Assembly (NCBI RefSeq): GCF_004770055.1
Contig: NZ_RQEP01000010.1
Span: forward strand, 248,001-312,000
DNA length: 64,000 bases
Origin: Leptospira semungkisensis
Lineage (GTDB): Bacteria; Spirochaetota; Leptospiria; Leptospirales; Leptospiraceae
Reading direction: 5' to 3'
The notes beneath the pieces are model-generated. The model ran no database searches, was not told the origin of the DNA, and worked only from the letters and a program-made list of their open reading frames with translations. Both the position numbers and the translations under genes were made by a program. Every line of letters begins with the position of its first letter. Positions within the stretch are counted from its first letter, which is position 1. Positions 1 to 9,359 of this stretch are shown here, one piece after another.

Positions 1-2
1 AA

Positions 3-1190
3 AGTTTAGTCCAAGCTTCCGATAGAAGAATGGATCTGTTCCTTTCGTCGGACCATTCCTCTTTGCCGTGGACAGGGGCATTGACTGGATTATTTTTTCT
101 GCATATATTCTACTGGGGGACCAATCAATACGTTGTGCAAAGAACTCTGGGAGCTTCCAGCTTAAGAGAAGCGAGAGCCGGAATTCTGGGAGACGGCTTC
201 TTAACTCTTATCATTCCATTCTTCACGGTATTAACTGGAGTAGCCGCCTATCATCTTTGGAATTCTATAGAAGGGGTCGAAGGCATAGATCCCGACGAGG
301 CTTTTTCAAAACTCGTATCCATAGTGATCCCGGGAGGTTACGGCTTCGGAGGAGTAATTCTCGCAGGATTATTAGGAGCTATTTTCTCTTCCGTGGATTC
401 TCTTTTGAACTCTGGCTCCACCCTTTTCACTTTAGATTTTTATCCTAAGTTCAGAAAAACTCCATTTGCCCGAAGACATTTGGGAGAAGAAATTACAGAT
501 AAAGAAACAGTCCAGGTAGGAAGATGGTTTTTGCTCTTCTTTTCCGGGATCACAATTTTACTCGCACTCCTTATATACACTCCGAATTCAAAAGGAAATT
601 TCTTTTTAGAGATTTCCGGCCAGAGCGCTCATTTCACTTTGGGACTTCTTTCCGTTTTCTTAGTAGGGGCATTCTGGAAAAAATCCAATGGGACAGCTGC
701 CTGGATCACGATCCTTCTCTGCCCGATCCTCTCAATTCTACTTCCCAAAATATATTCTATTTTTATTATATATTTTCCGGCATTGGAAATCTCTTTCGGA
801 AAGAATTTAAACTTTCTGCATAGAGTGTTTGTCGTCAGTTTATTCGGGATATCGATCCAGATCCTCTTAAGCCTGTTCTTCCCCCAAGAAAAAAGATCGG
901 GAGAAAGAGGCCTTAGAGTGTCTTTCTCAAAGAAGACTGTTTGGCTCGGTATTTTCTTCTTGTTTGGAATCGTAGGGATCATCTCCCTCCGAGCTACAGA
1001 GCTCTTGGGTCCTTCGGGATCGGCTTGGACTTCTGCGATTTTTTCCTTTTTCTTCTTCTTAGGAATCTCCATCGCAAAGGCGAAGAAATTTCCTCCCGCG
1101 TTTAGGACCCGCGCCTTTTTCAGGAATGATATTTGGATCGCCGGACTTCTAATCTCAGCGACCCTTTGGTTATACTTTATATTTTCTTAA
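3..1190 (+). CDS. Sodium:solute symporter (SSS/SGLT family), 3' part, 5' end outside window
   Basis: Secondary transporter that would couple Na+ entry to uptake of a sugar, amino acid or other small solute across the inner membrane. The frame is open from the left edge, so the gene starts before base 1; an internal ATG at 30 is not taken as the start. About 395 residues are visible with many hydrophobic segments. The segment SSVDSLLNSGSTLFTLDFY (about residues 130-148 of the visible part) matches the SSS transmembrane segment that carries the Na2-site serines. The substrate cannot be told from sequence. The stop overlaps the convergent DUF4349 gene by 4 bases. Confidence 0.85.
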   Translation, partial: SLVQASDRRMDLFLSSDHSSLPWTGALTGLFFLHIFYWGTNQYVVQRTLGASSLREARAGILGDGFLTLIIPFFTVLTGVAAYHLWNSIEGVEGIDPDEAFSKLVSIVIPGGYGFGGVILAGLLGAIFSSVDSLLNSGSTLFTLDFYPKFRKTPFARRHLGEEITDKETVQVGRWFLLFFSGITILLALLIYTPNSKGNFFLEISGQSAHFTLGLLSVFLVGAFWKKSNGTAAWITILLCPILSILLPKIYSIFIIYFPALEISFGKNLNFLHRVFVVSLFGISIQILLSLFFPQEKRSGERGLRVSFSKKTVWLGIFFLFGIVGIISLRATELLGPSGSAWTSAIFSFFFFLGISIAKAKKFPPAFRTRAFFRNDIWIAGLLISATLWLYFIFS

Positions 1191-2071
1191 TCCTTTTTGG
1201 ATCTGCGGTTCCTAATATACTTAAATAAGAAGAAGCCCCCGACCGCAAGGATCACGAAAGGAATACTGTAGATTGCGAGCACGATCAGTCTCAAAAAAAG
1301 CTCAACCAGATCCGTAAATACGTCCCTGAAGTTGGGCACATTCACTCCTTTCGGTTTTTCCGGTCCGTCCAAACGAATGCTGATTTTTGCCCATTGCACT
1401 CGGTCTAAGATTTTCCATTTTTCGAATTCTGCGCTATCTGCTGCATCTTCGGATTGTCCGAGCAGCTCTTCTGCTTCTACAGCTGCCTTGGAAGGAAGAC
1501 GGGAAGTAAGCTCTCCCCTTCTCGCAGTCCTAATCTTTTCTCTTCGAGCATGGATCTGTTCCAACTCGAATGCTTCCGTATGATCCTCTACTTGGATATT
1601 CTCATGAGTAAGAGTTCCTATCTTATCCAATTCCAAAAGCACTTGATAAAGGTCGGAAGACTTAACGTGTAGTACAGCGGTCATGGTGGAAGAAGACGTA
1701 TCGTCGTAATTGTCAAAGTTCGTACTCTGTACGAATCCATACTTGTCGGAAAGCTGGAGCAGAAATCTTCGGGCGGCGCCGAAGTCCTTTGTCTGAAAGG
1801 CAAGATCTACTTTATATTCTAATAATCTTCCGATCTTTAATGTTCCAATCTTGGAAGAAACAAAAGGCTTGAATTGTCCCGGAGTCCCGTCGGCGTCCTT
1901 GCCGGTCTTTACATCCGCCACATCTTCCTTTGCTTGGTAAACTGCAGAAGGTGTGGGTGCGCTTTTCTTCGATGCTTCCTCGCCTGCAAAGCCTTGGGCA
2001 TCGCTCTGCTTTTCCCCCTTGCATGTGAGCAACATAGATAAAAGAAAAAGAAAGATCAGGGATTTTTTCAT
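1187..2071 (-). CDS. DUF4349-type lipoprotein
   Basis: Predicted membrane-anchored envelope protein of 294 residues, function unknown. Residues 1-17 are a short lipoprotein signal (LLSMLLTC, Cys17). A low-complexity Ala/Lys/Ser linker follows, then a DUF4349-like domain (about 70-255) with a charged helical stretch around 165-215 that could form a coiled coil, and one C-terminal transmembrane helix (about 260-283) ending in a basic tail. A lipid anchor plus a C-terminal helix is the usual DUF4349 arrangement. It is transcribed alone, convergent with the symporter. The 191-base region upstream (2072-2262) shows no other gene and presumably holds its promoter. Confidence 0.75.
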   Translation of the reverse strand: MKKSLIFLFLLSMLLTCKGEKQSDAQGFAGEEASKKSAPTPSAVYQAKEDVADVKTGKDADGTPGQFKPFVSSKIGTLKIGRLLEYKVDLAFQTKDFGAARRFLLQLSDKYGFVQSTNFDNYDDTSSSTMTAVLHVKSSDLYQVLLELDKIGTLTHENIQVEDHTEAFELEQIHARREKIRTARRGELTSRLPSKAAVEAEELLGQSEDAADSAEFEKWKILDRVQWAKISIRLDGPEKPKGVNVPNFRDVFTDLVELFLRLIVLAIYSIPFVILAVGGFFLFKYIRNRRSKKD

Positions 2072-2262
2072 TTGTTTCTCCTAAGTATCCTTGGATCCGA
2101 TCGATGGATCGTAATATAGCTTCTTCTTAGAAACAAATTGACCGGCCTTTCTTTCCCGATTTTCGCAAAAATCTGGATATCTGCTGCTTCTCTCACCGGA
2201 TATTCGTATGAATTCGACTTAAACTCTAAATCATTCTGGTTTGAAACAGACTGATTCGGGGT

Positions 2263-3174
2263 TCAAGGCACAGGTTGTCCTACGCCGGCCTCCAGGATCT
2301 CAAACCATTCTTCTTTCGTAAGTTGTACTTCAAATGCTCTTGCTGCGGATCGAATTCTAGAAGGCTCATTCGTTCCCAATACAGGTATGAGTTTGGTCGG
2401 ATGAAGAAGAAGCCAAGCATACAGGATCGCGTCGGGAGATATGCCTTTCTTCTTTGCTAAGGATTGCAAAGTATTATTGACTGCGATCTCTCTTTCCGTT
2501 TTTGGATGAAAGATCCGGCCTCCTGCAGTAGGGGACCAAACCATCGGCCTGAATCTCAACTCTTGCGCTTGTTCGAAGATCCCATTTATCAATGCGTCGG
2601 AAAATAGAGGATGGAATTCCACCTGATTCGTTACCAAGGGGAAATCCAATCTGGACTGTAATAATCGAAATTGAGAAGGAGTAAAATTCGAGACCCCGAA
2701 ATGTAGAACCTTTCCTTGTTCCTTTAGTTTTCGAAATCCTTCTGCAGTAGAGTCAGCGTCCATGAACGGATCCGGTCTATGGATCAAAAGTAGATCGATC
2801 TTATCCGTTCTTAGTTTCTTAAGAGAAGCCTCTGCGGATTGGATCACATAGTCTTTGCTTGTATCATAATATTTTAAAGATACACCCGCACGATTCGGCC
2901 CCGGAAGCTGGATACCGCATTTTGTGATTACCTTGATCTTATCTTTGATGCCTGGCTTGGACTGCAATGCGAGTCCGAATTTCTCCTCGTTCCCGTAATC
3001 ACCATATATATCTGCATGATCAAAACTGTGAATTCCAAGCTCCAAACATACTTCTATTTTTTCTAATATTCTTTCCTGACCGGATCCATTCGGATCAGAA
3101 TGCAATCTCCAACATCCGTAGACGATCCTTGAAAGAGAAGGTCCTCCCTCTTGTAGATCTATAGAAGGGATCAT
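2263..3174 (-). CDS. Aldo/keto reductase
   Basis: NADPH-dependent oxidoreductase of 303 residues reducing carbonyls to alcohols; closest in style to the E. coli YdhF group. The AKR catalytic tetrad is visible: Asp52 and Tyr57 (FDHADIYG), Lys85 (VITKCG) and His132 (LLLIHRPD). The cofactor-binding end is present ([13 protein letters not shown]). The start codon overlaps the stop of the upstream flavin monooxygenase gene by 4 bases, so the two are translationally coupled on the minus strand. A role in clearing an aldehyde or ketone made by that enzyme is plausible but inferred. Confidence 0.88.
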   Translation of the reverse strand: MIPSIDLQEGGPSLSRIVYGCWRLHSDPNGSGQERILEKIEVCLELGIHSFDHADIYGDYGNEEKFGLALQSKPGIKDKIKVITKCGIQLPGPNRAGVSLKYYDTSKDYVIQSAEASLKKLRTDKIDLLLIHRPDPFMDADSTAEGFRKLKEQGKVLHFGVSNFTPSQFRLLQSRLDFPLVTNQVEFHPLFSDALINGIFEQAQELRFRPMVWSPTAGGRIFHPKTEREIAVNNTLQSLAKKKGISPDAILYAWLLLHPTKLIPVLGTNEPSRIRSAARAFEVQLTKEEWFEILEAGVGQPVP

Positions 3175-4331
3175 TTTCTTACTCCAGTTGTGAGAGGTGT
3201 CACCGGTTCGATGCTTGGAATCCTGCCTTGGGCTCTAGGCAGAGATACTGTTTGGATATGAGGAAGCACCTTCTCCGCAAAGATCTTGCACTCATCGATC
3301 AGAGGATAACCTGAAAGAATAAAGGCACGGATTCCCATCTTGATATACCTGTTGATCTTTTCCAATACTTGCTCTGGAGTTCCTACGATTGCGGAACCGC
3401 AACCGGATCTGGCAAGCCCGATCCCGGACCAGATGTAAGGCTCTATGAATAGATCCGACCCTGCATTCTTGCGAAGCTCGTCCTGTCTTTGAACTCCTGC
3501 TGAGTTGGAATCAAGAGCTCTATGCTTGATCTCTTCTGCTCTTTGCAAGTCCAACTTGGACATCAGTTTTCGAGTTGCCTCTCTTGCTTCCTCTTCCGTG
3601 TCGCGAACGATCACGTGGATCCTTAGGCCAAAATCTATTTTTCTTTTAGCAAGTGCTGCCCTTCTGCTCAGGTCGGCCATGGTCTCAGATAATCTCTCTT
3701 CTGTTTCCGGCCACATTAGAAAAACATCACAGTACTCGGCACATAGTTGGCGTGCATCTTCCGAGATGCCGCCGAAATACAAGAGTGGTCCTCCGTTTGT
3801 TTGATAGGATTTAACAGGATCCGAATCTAGTTTAAATTTATAAAATTTTCCTTCAAAATCGATCTGATCCCTAGTCCAAGATTGCCTCAAGATCTCTATA
3901 ACTTCCTTGGAGATCTGGTATCTTTCCTTCGAATCTCGAACTGTTCCAGGTAAATCAGATGAAATAATGTTAATATTCAACCTTCCCTTTAACATGTGAT
4001 CCAAAGTGGATAACGTCCTGGCAAGCATGGGAGGATGGATTTCTCCACAGCGAATCGCTGTCAAAAGAGAGATATTTGTGGTAAACTGAGAAGCCGCGGC
4101 CGCAAAAGCCAAAGTATCCTGTCCCACTTGATAAGAAGAAGGAAGAAGAATATTCTGAAATCCTAAACGATCAGCCAATCGAATGATATCCGCACAATGT
4201 TCGAAACTAGAGCGCAGTTTCGGATCGGGAACACCTAAGTATTCATAGTCTCCGTTGCAGAGATCGCAAAACCATGCCATCTCCACTTTTGGATCTTCAG
4301 AACGAATTTCAATGGAAGTCATAAGATGCAT
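3171..4331 (-). CDS. LLM-class flavin-dependent monooxygenase (SsuD-like)
   Basis: Bacterial luciferase-like, FMNH2-dependent monooxygenase of 386 residues, resembling alkanesulfonate monooxygenases. Typical LLM features are the [11 protein letters not shown] strand, the YFGG turn, and the C-terminal [12 protein letters not shown] segment followed by [11 protein letters not shown]. Known relatives cleave C-S bonds of sulfonates or oxidise ketones; the substrate here cannot be read off. A second in-frame ATG lies three codons downstream (4322); neither has a strong Shine-Dalgarno sequence. It is divergent from the TauD-like gene (111 bases apart) and coupled to the aldo/keto reductase. An LLM enzyme facing a TauD-type dioxygenase recalls sulfonate-sulfur scavenging. 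Confidence 0.82.
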   Translation of the reverse strand: MHLMTSIEIRSEDPKVEMAWFCDLCNGDYEYLGVPDPKLRSSFEHCADIIRLADRLGFQNILLPSSYQVGQDTLAFAAAASQFTTNISLLTAIRCGEIHPPMLARTLSTLDHMLKGRLNINIISSDLPGTVRDSKERYQISKEVIEILRQSWTRDQIDFEGKFYKFKLDSDPVKSYQTNGGPLLYFGGISEDARQLCAEYCDVFLMWPETEERLSETMADLSRRAALAKRKIDFGLRIHVIVRDTEEEAREATRKLMSKLDLQRAEEIKHRALDSNSAGVQRQDELRKNAGSDLFIEPYIWSGIGLARSGCGSAIVGTPEQVLEKINRYIKMGIRAFILSGYPLIDECKIFAEKVLPHIQTVSLPRAQGRIPSIEPVTPLTTGVRK

Positions 4332-4442
4332 TTTATCCGCTCGGACTCCGGATCAAGGCTGATTTATCTCGTAGAAACGAAAAGGCTTGCGTTTAGTAGC
4401 TTTAGTTTTAAAAAAGTTTCATCTTTTGAGAGGAAAACTTTT

Positions 4443-5570
4443 ATGAAAGCGAGTGTTGCTTCTAAATCGGGAAAATCTAAAATGAAAAAAGTTTCTCCTA
4501 ACAAAACTAAGCCGAAAGGCTTAGGTCGGGTCGAAAGATCTTTCTTTCCTGGAAAGGAATTACCCCGCATCTATACTCCAGGAGATACTGAGGCTCTTGA
4601 ACCTGATTTCTTGCCAGCTTGGATCTCCAAGAATAAAAAGTCGGTAGATCAGGATCTTCTAGAATACGGAGCAATATTATTCAGAGGCTTCTCGGTCTCT
4701 TCTTCCCAAGAATTCGAAGATACCGCTTTGAGCTTGGATAAGAATTTAAAAACGGATTATTTAGGCACTTCTCCCAGAAATCGTATTACAAAATTTGTAC
4801 ATACTGCAAGTGAGCTTCCTCCTCACTATCCGATCATGCAACACGCAGAAATGAGCTTCTTAGATCGACCTCCTCGCAAACTCATGTTCTTCTGCGCACT
4901 CGCGCCGAATGAGAATGGAGAAACTCCTCTTACTGATCTCAGAAAAGTATACGAGGAATTGGAGCCGGATCTTCTGAAAAAATTCGAATCTAAGGGAGTG
5001 AAGTACATCCGCAAGTACGACGGTCCGAACGCTTCCCGTTATAGTCTCTGGAAGACGAAACGCTGGGATGAAATGTTCTCCACCACTAAGAAGAAAGAAG
5101 TAGAAAAGATCGCGGCTAAGCAACGTTTCCAAGTAGATTGGTTAGAAGGAGACGGACTCAAGCTTACGAACAAACAAGTTGCTGTCAGAGTACATCCTCA
5201 GGCAAAAACGAAAGCATGGCACAATCATAGCCAAGTCTTTCATCCCGATGCAGCAAGAGTAGAATATTCTAAAATTCTAAAACACCAAGGAAATATACGA
5301 AGCCTGATCCTTGCAGGAGTTCTACAATTGCTTACATTTCTCAAAAAGAAATTAGTAGAGACACAGGACTTAGATACGAACGTCGTCTTCGGAGATGGAA
5401 CACCGATCAGCACAGGCGAACTCAAGAAAGTCAACGAGGTCTTCTGGAAGAATCTCTCCGTATTTTCTTGGCAAAAGGGAGACGTGCTATTGATCGACAA
5501 TTATTCAGTCTCCCACGGTAGGCTCCCTTTCTCCGGGCCGAGAGAAATCTTAGTTACCTGGACGGATTGA
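4443..5570 (+). CDS. TauD/TfdA-family Fe(II)/2-oxoglutarate dioxygenase
   Basis: Non-haem iron oxygenase, 375 residues from the chosen start. Likely iron ligands are His134 and Glu136 (MQHAEMSF) and the distal His358 (YSVSHGRLPF), with Arg367 (GPREILVTW) as the 2-oxoglutarate anchor; this is the HxE...H form of the facial triad. ATG 4443 is preferred over the upstream in-frame ATG at 4326 because a GAGAGG ribosome site lies 9 bases before it and the extra 39 residues look like leader. The N-terminus is rich in Lys/Ser. It is followed 3 bases later by a BASS transporter gene, probably the same operon. The substrate is unknown. Confidence 0.82.
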   Translation: MKASVASKSGKSKMKKVSPNKTKPKGLGRVERSFFPGKELPRIYTPGDTEALEPDFLPAWISKNKKSVDQDLLEYGAILFRGFSVSSSQEFEDTALSLDKNLKTDYLGTSPRNRITKFVHTASELPPHYPIMQHAEMSFLDRPPRKLMFFCALAPNENGETPLTDLRKVYEELEPDLLKKFESKGVKYIRKYDGPNASRYSLWKTKRWDEMFSTTKKKEVEKIAAKQRFQVDWLEGDGLKLTNKQVAVRVHPQAKTKAWHNHSQVFHPDAARVEYSKILKHQGNIRSLILAGVLQLLTFLKKKLVETQDLDTNVVFGDGTPISTGELKKVNEVFWKNLSVFSWQKGDVLLIDNYSVSHGRLPFSGPREILVTWTD

Positions 5571-5573
5571 AGA

Positions 5574-6485
5574 ATGCAGGATTTTGATCTAGTTCGTTTA
5601 AATTTCAGTCCGAGTAGTCTCTTCCTACTGAATATCTGCCTTGGATTGATCATGTATGGGATCTCTCTCGAACTCACGATTGCGGATTTCACAAATCTAA
5701 AGAAGCAACCCAAGGCAGCATTCATCGGATTATTTTCCCAATTGGTTCTTTTGCCTGCGGTCACAGTCGGATTACTGTATATCTTAAAACCTCATCCCGG
5801 TTTGGCATTGGGAATGATTTTAGTTGCAGCCTGTCCGGGCGGGAATATGTCGAATTTCATCACCTTGCTCGCTAAGGGGAATGTGCCTCTTTCCATTTCT
5901 CTTACTGCAACTACGACTGTGCTTGCGTGGTTCTTTACTCCTTTCAATTTCTTCTTTTGGGGAAGGCTCTATTCTCCTGCAGCTGATCGATTGAAAGAGA
6001 TCAGTTTGAATCCATTAGATCTATTCCTTTCCATTTTTCTAATATTGCTTCTCCCTTTGCTTTTAGGAGCGCTCACAAATAAATTCTCGCCTAAACTATC
6101 CAGTGTCCTAAAGAAACCGTTACGAATTGGCTCTACAGTCTTACTCGGAATCTTTATCCTCTTGGCTCTGATCGGAAACTGGAAATCTTTTCTGCAATAC
6201 GGACCCATCTTATTCTGGTTGGTCCTATTGCATAACGGCTCCGCATTGACTGTAGGATATCTTGCTTCTTGGATCGGAGGCCTTGCTCAAAAAGAGCGAA
6301 AGACAATCGCATTAGAGACAGGTCTTCAAAACTCGGGTCTCGGACTCATACTGATCTTCACATTCTTCCAAGGATTGGGCTCCATGGCACTCATCGCAGC
6401 CTGGTGGGGAGTTTGGCATTTGATCAGCGGACTCACACTCGCAGGCATTTGGGGAAGAGAAAAAGTCTCCCAAGAATCCACTTAA
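5574..6485 (+). CDS. Bile acid:sodium symporter family (BASS) transporter
   Basis: Integral membrane transporter of 303 residues with about nine hydrophobic helices. Family hallmarks are GLIMYGISLELT in helix 1-2, the unwound-helix motif ACPGGNMSNFITLLAKGN, and LETGLQNSGLGLIL near the end. Bacterial BASS proteins move organic anions (pantoate, pyruvate, 2-keto acids, bile-acid-like molecules) with Na+. It begins 3 bases after the TauD-like gene, so it may import the substrate, or export the product, of that oxygenase; this is inferred from spacing only. Confidence 0.85.
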   Translation: MQDFDLVRLNFSPSSLFLLNICLGLIMYGISLELTIADFTNLKKQPKAAFIGLFSQLVLLPAVTVGLLYILKPHPGLALGMILVAACPGGNMSNFITLLAKGNVPLSISLTATTTVLAWFFTPFNFFFWGRLYSPAADRLKEISLNPLDLFLSIFLILLLPLLLGALTNKFSPKLSSVLKKPLRIGSTVLLGIFILLALIGNWKSFLQYGPILFWLVLLHNGSALTVGYLASWIGGLAQKERKTIALETGLQNSGLGLILIFTFFQGLGSMALIAAWWGVWHLISGLTLAGIWGREKVSQEST

Positions 6486-6559
6486 GTTCACGGATAAAGT
6501 CAAACCTGAGTTCAGAAGACCTACATGCGGGCAAAATCTCATAGACAAAGAAGTGTAAG

Positions 6560-7165
6560 ATGAGCGTAGCAAAATCCATTCTTTCTTTCTGGTTCGAATT
6601 CTCGAGCACCTATTCGTATTTGAGCGTCGGCAGGATCAAGTCCGTATGTGAGAAAGAAGGAATCGAATTCGAATGGAAGCCTTTTCTACTCGGACCTATT
6701 TTTAAGGAACAGGGGATGTCCGATTCTCCATTTAATATATATCCCGCCAAAGGAAAATATATGTGGAGGGATATAGAAAGAAAAACCGAGAAGTACGGAT
6801 TGCCCTTTCGCAAACCGGACATTTTTCCTCGGAATGGATTGAAAGCCGCAAGAATAACGACTGCTTTCTTGGATCAACCTTGGATCGAGACATTCATTTT
6901 AGAAATTTATAAATTAGAGTTTTCTCAAAATGTAGACATATCCGATAAGACTGCGCTTTCCGATTTACTAAATTCCCTAGGACAGAATGCAGAAGAGGTC
7001 CTTCTTCTTTCCGAATCTACGGAGAATAAGGAACTCCTTCGTAAAAATACGGAAGAAGCTTCTAAACTCGGCATCTTTGGTGCGCCGAGCTTTATTGCAA
7101 ATGGAGAACTATTCTGGGGAGACGATCGCTTAGAAGACGCAATCGAATTCTTAAAAAGAGTCTGA
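6560..7165 (+). CDS. 2-hydroxychromene-2-carboxylate isomerase / DsbA-family GST-kappa-like protein
   Basis: Protein of 201 residues with a thioredoxin-like DsbA fold. The N-terminal strand FWFEFSSTYSYL carries the Ser (about residue 15-16) that replaces the DsbA cysteine and binds glutathione in HCCA isomerases. The C-terminal part GIFGAPSFIANGELFWGDDR is the conserved cis-proline/GxFGxP region. The family isomerises 2-hydroxychromene-2-carboxylate in naphthalene breakdown or acts as a kappa-class GST. It is convergent with the extradiol dioxygenase gene 5 bases away. A true HCCA reaction is unproven. Confidence 0.83.
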   Translation: MSVAKSILSFWFEFSSTYSYLSVGRIKSVCEKEGIEFEWKPFLLGPIFKEQGMSDSPFNIYPAKGKYMWRDIERKTEKYGLPFRKPDIFPRNGLKAARITTAFLDQPWIETFILEIYKLEFSQNVDISDKTALSDLLNSLGQNAEEVLLLSESTENKELLRKNTEEASKLGIFGAPSFIANGELFWGDDRLEDAIEFLKRV

Positions 7166-7170
7166 GCGAA

Positions 7171-8070
7171 TCACTGAATCTTCAAGCTCGTAAGGGACAC
7201 GGAACTTTGAATGATATCGTTATAAAAGCTGATCTCTTCCTTCTCTTCTGCGAGAGCCATTGCGTATAGCATAGGAAGATAATGTTCAGGAGTCGGGATC
7301 GCCATCTGCACCGCAGTTCCCAAAGTTTGGTAGGCGGATAAGCTCTTTACGTCTCTCTTTTGGATCAGATCTTTAAAAGTCTCATTCGCAGACAATGCCC
7401 AGTCCTGTGCGTGCTCTTGGTTCTTCCAGTCATAAAGCCGCAAGTTATGCACCATGTCTCCACTACCTACGATCAGCACGCCTTCTTCTCTTAATTTAGA
7501 AAGAGACTTTGCGAATTCATAATGCCAAGAAGCAGGCTTGGTTGCATCTAAACTCAATTGTAAAACAGGAATATTTGCCTTAGGGTACATATTTCTAAGA
7601 ACACTCCAGGTTCCATGATCCAAACCCCATTCATAATCTAGGTGAATCTGCCCTTGTTCATTCTTAGAGATCTTCTCTGCAAGTTTCGGATCTCCCGGAA
7701 CAGGATATCGCACGTTAAACAGCTCTTGCGGAAAACCGTAGAAATCATGGATCGTAGGAGGAAACTCCATCGCAGTCACATATTGACCTCGAGTAAACCA
7801 GTGAGCGGAAATACATAGAATCGCATTAGGCTCCGGAAAATCTTTCACGCTATCCGCCCATGCAGTCGCAAACTCATTTGGACCAAGAGCATTCATAGGA
7901 CTTCCATGACCTACGAAGAATACCGGTAGCTTTTCCATTTTTCTTTCTCCCTGTTTTCCTTCTAAAATTTTCCGAAGTCCGAGTCCGCCGAGGAGAAGTC
8001 CTCCGGCACCGAACAAGAATCCTTTTCTAGAGAGAAGGTTTAGTCTATTAGAAATCTTGAGTTTATTCAC
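7171..8070 (-). CDS. ygiD: 4,5-DOPA-extradiol-dioxygenase-like protein (YgiD family)
   Basis: Class III extradiol ring-cleavage dioxygenase family, 299 residues. Probable metal-ligand histidines are His55 (FFVGHGSPMNA), His90 (CISAHWFTRG) and His208 (GSGDMVHNLR). It carries about 45 extra residues before the catalytic domain, with a hydrophobic glycine-rich stretch (LFGAGGLLLGGLGL, 18-31) preceded by Ser-Arg-Lys; this looks like a Tat-type or membrane-anchor leader, unlike cytosolic E. coli YgiD, so periplasmic location is possible. A palindrome (8101-8121) lies just upstream and may be its operator. The physiological substrate is unknown. Confidence 0.84.
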   Translation of the reverse strand: MNKLKISNRLNLLSRKGFLFGAGGLLLGGLGLRKILEGKQGERKMEKLPVFFVGHGSPMNALGPNEFATAWADSVKDFPEPNAILCISAHWFTRGQYVTAMEFPPTIHDFYGFPQELFNVRYPVPGDPKLAEKISKNEQGQIHLDYEWGLDHGTWSVLRNMYPKANIPVLQLSLDATKPASWHYEFAKSLSKLREEGVLIVGSGDMVHNLRLYDWKNQEHAQDWALSANETFKDLIQKRDVKSLSAYQTLGTAVQMAIPTPEHYLPMLYAMALAEEKEEISFYNDIIQSSVSLTSLKIQ

Positions 8071-8100
8071 AGATTGCCTTCTCTTTCTTTCTTAGACGAG

Positions 8101-8121
8101 TTGTAACATAATTAATTACAA
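8101..8121. promoter_or_regulatory. Palindrome upstream of the extradiol dioxygenase gene
   Basis: TTGTAA-N9-TTACAA, perfect 6-base arms, centred 40 bases upstream of the ygiD-like start codon and within its probable promoter. The size suits a dimeric repressor or LysR-type site. No cognate regulator gene lies next to it. Inferred from symmetry and position only. Confidence 0.35.
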
Positions 8122-8173
8122 GATATTTTTCTTTTCGAAAATAAAACAGAAGGAAAGGTTATTGAGAGAAGGA

Positions 8174-9223
8174 TCAGTTTCCTTTGTACAGTTCGAAGAT
8201 CTTAGGACGAATCCTGGATTTGGAAAAATGCTGATTGGATACGATCTTTCCTTTTCTCAGTTTCTTCTGCTCGGAAACAGGCAGAGAGATAATGGATTTG
8301 CATTCTTCGGAACAACATCCGGAGAATTTTTCCGAACAAGATTCGCATTGGATGAACAGAATATGACAGCCTGGATTTGCACAATTCACATGTCGATCCG
8401 ACTTATTATTGCATTGATGACATTCACTGAGTATCTCTTGACCAATTGCTTCTTGGAGTCTTCCATCAAACACGAAATTCTTTCCCTTGAACTTGGACTC
8501 CAGGCCCTTCTCCTTAACTTCAGAAGCGTAGGAAATGATCCCTCCATGTAGTTGATACACATTATGAAATCCATGATGTTTCAAATAAGCGGAAGCTTTC
8601 TCGCAACGAATTCCTCCGGTGCAATACATTACGATTTCCTTATCCTTCTTGTCCTGAAGAAGATCCACGATCAAAGGCAACTCTTCTCGAAAGGTATCCG
8701 ATTGAGGAAGGATTGCTCCTTCGAAATGACCTATCTCCGACTCGTAATGATTTCGAACGTCCACAAGCACTGTATTAGGGGATCCCAATTTATGGTTAAA
8801 CTCTTCTGCATTCAAATGAGTTCCCACATTGGCAACGTCAAAGCTATCTTCTTCCAAACCATCCGCTACGATCTTGCTTCGGACCCGAATATCCAATTTC
8901 AGAAAAGAAGGAGAATTCTCTTCCAAGGCAATCTTGAAAGGAACATTTTTAAACTCAGGAATGGAATCGATAGAATCTCTAAAAGACTGAAAATTATGCT
9001 CTGGCACACAAAGCTGGGCATTGATCCCTTCTCTCGCGATATAGATTCTACCCAATACGCCTAGATCATCCCAGTTTCTATATAATGCATTTCTAAGAGC
9101 CTGAGGATCTTCCAAGATCACATATTTATAAAAAGAAACGGTTGTGCGACGGAATGTCTCCGATTCTAACTTCTTGCGGAGGATATCCTTGCTATAAATA
9201 TTATGAAGCGGTTTGCGTTTCAT
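8174..9223 (-). CDS. trhO: tRNA uridine(34) hydroxylase TrhO (YceA, rhodanese-like)
   Basis: Oxygen-dependent enzyme that makes 5-hydroxyuridine at position 34 of certain tRNAs, the first step toward cmo5U/mo5U wobble bases. It has 349 residues: N-terminal acylphosphatase-like domain (about 25-120, with [14 protein letters not shown]), rhodanese domain (about 135-240) with Cys201 and Cys207 in [11 protein letters not shown], and a C-terminal Cys-rich tail (about 265-315, several CxxC-like pairs) that probably binds zinc. Length and order match the family. It is monocistronic and divergent from the AlkD-like gene. The region 8071-8173 downstream holds the ygiD promoter and no gene. Confidence 0.93.
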   Translation of the reverse strand: MKRKPLHNIYSKDILRKKLESETFRRTTVSFYKYVILEDPQALRNALYRNWDDLGVLGRIYIAREGINAQLCVPEHNFQSFRDSIDSIPEFKNVPFKIALEENSPSFLKLDIRVRSKIVADGLEEDSFDVANVGTHLNAEEFNHKLGSPNTVLVDVRNHYESEIGHFEGAILPQSDTFREELPLIVDLLQDKKDKEIVMYCTGGIRCEKASAYLKHHGFHNVYQLHGGIISYASEVKEKGLESKFKGKNFVFDGRLQEAIGQEILSECHQCNNKSDRHVNCANPGCHILFIQCESCSEKFSGCCSEECKSIISLPVSEQKKLRKGKIVSNQHFSKSRIRPKIFELYKGN

Positions 9224-9276
9224 TACTAAAGCGACTCTTCTAAAAATAGGATTTGGCGGAACTTTTCTCTGGCAAG

Positions 9277-9302
9277 CCCAAAAACTTGGGAGTTCCTACA
9301 TA
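9277..9302. repeat. Short hairpin plus solitary repeat end (AGTTCCTACATA)
   Basis: CCCAA-N4-TTGGG (9277-9290) is followed directly by AGTTCCTACATA (9291-9302). The latter 12 bases equal the left end of the large repeat at 37965. It may be a remnant of that repeat family or chance; no further similarity to the repeat is visible here. Confidence 0.3.
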
Positions 9303-9359
9303 AAACCGAAAGCTTTCTCCCTCCTTCTATAATGCTTGCCATTTTAGAAATGCAAGAAG

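Noticed and set aside
629..1072. 147-codon open frame antisense to the symporter
   Set aside because: Lies wholly inside a convincing conserved gene; composition and residues look like a mirror frame, with no ribosome site.
8552..9064. 170-codon open frame opposite trhO
   Set aside because: Entirely antisense to a well-conserved gene; no recognisable domain.
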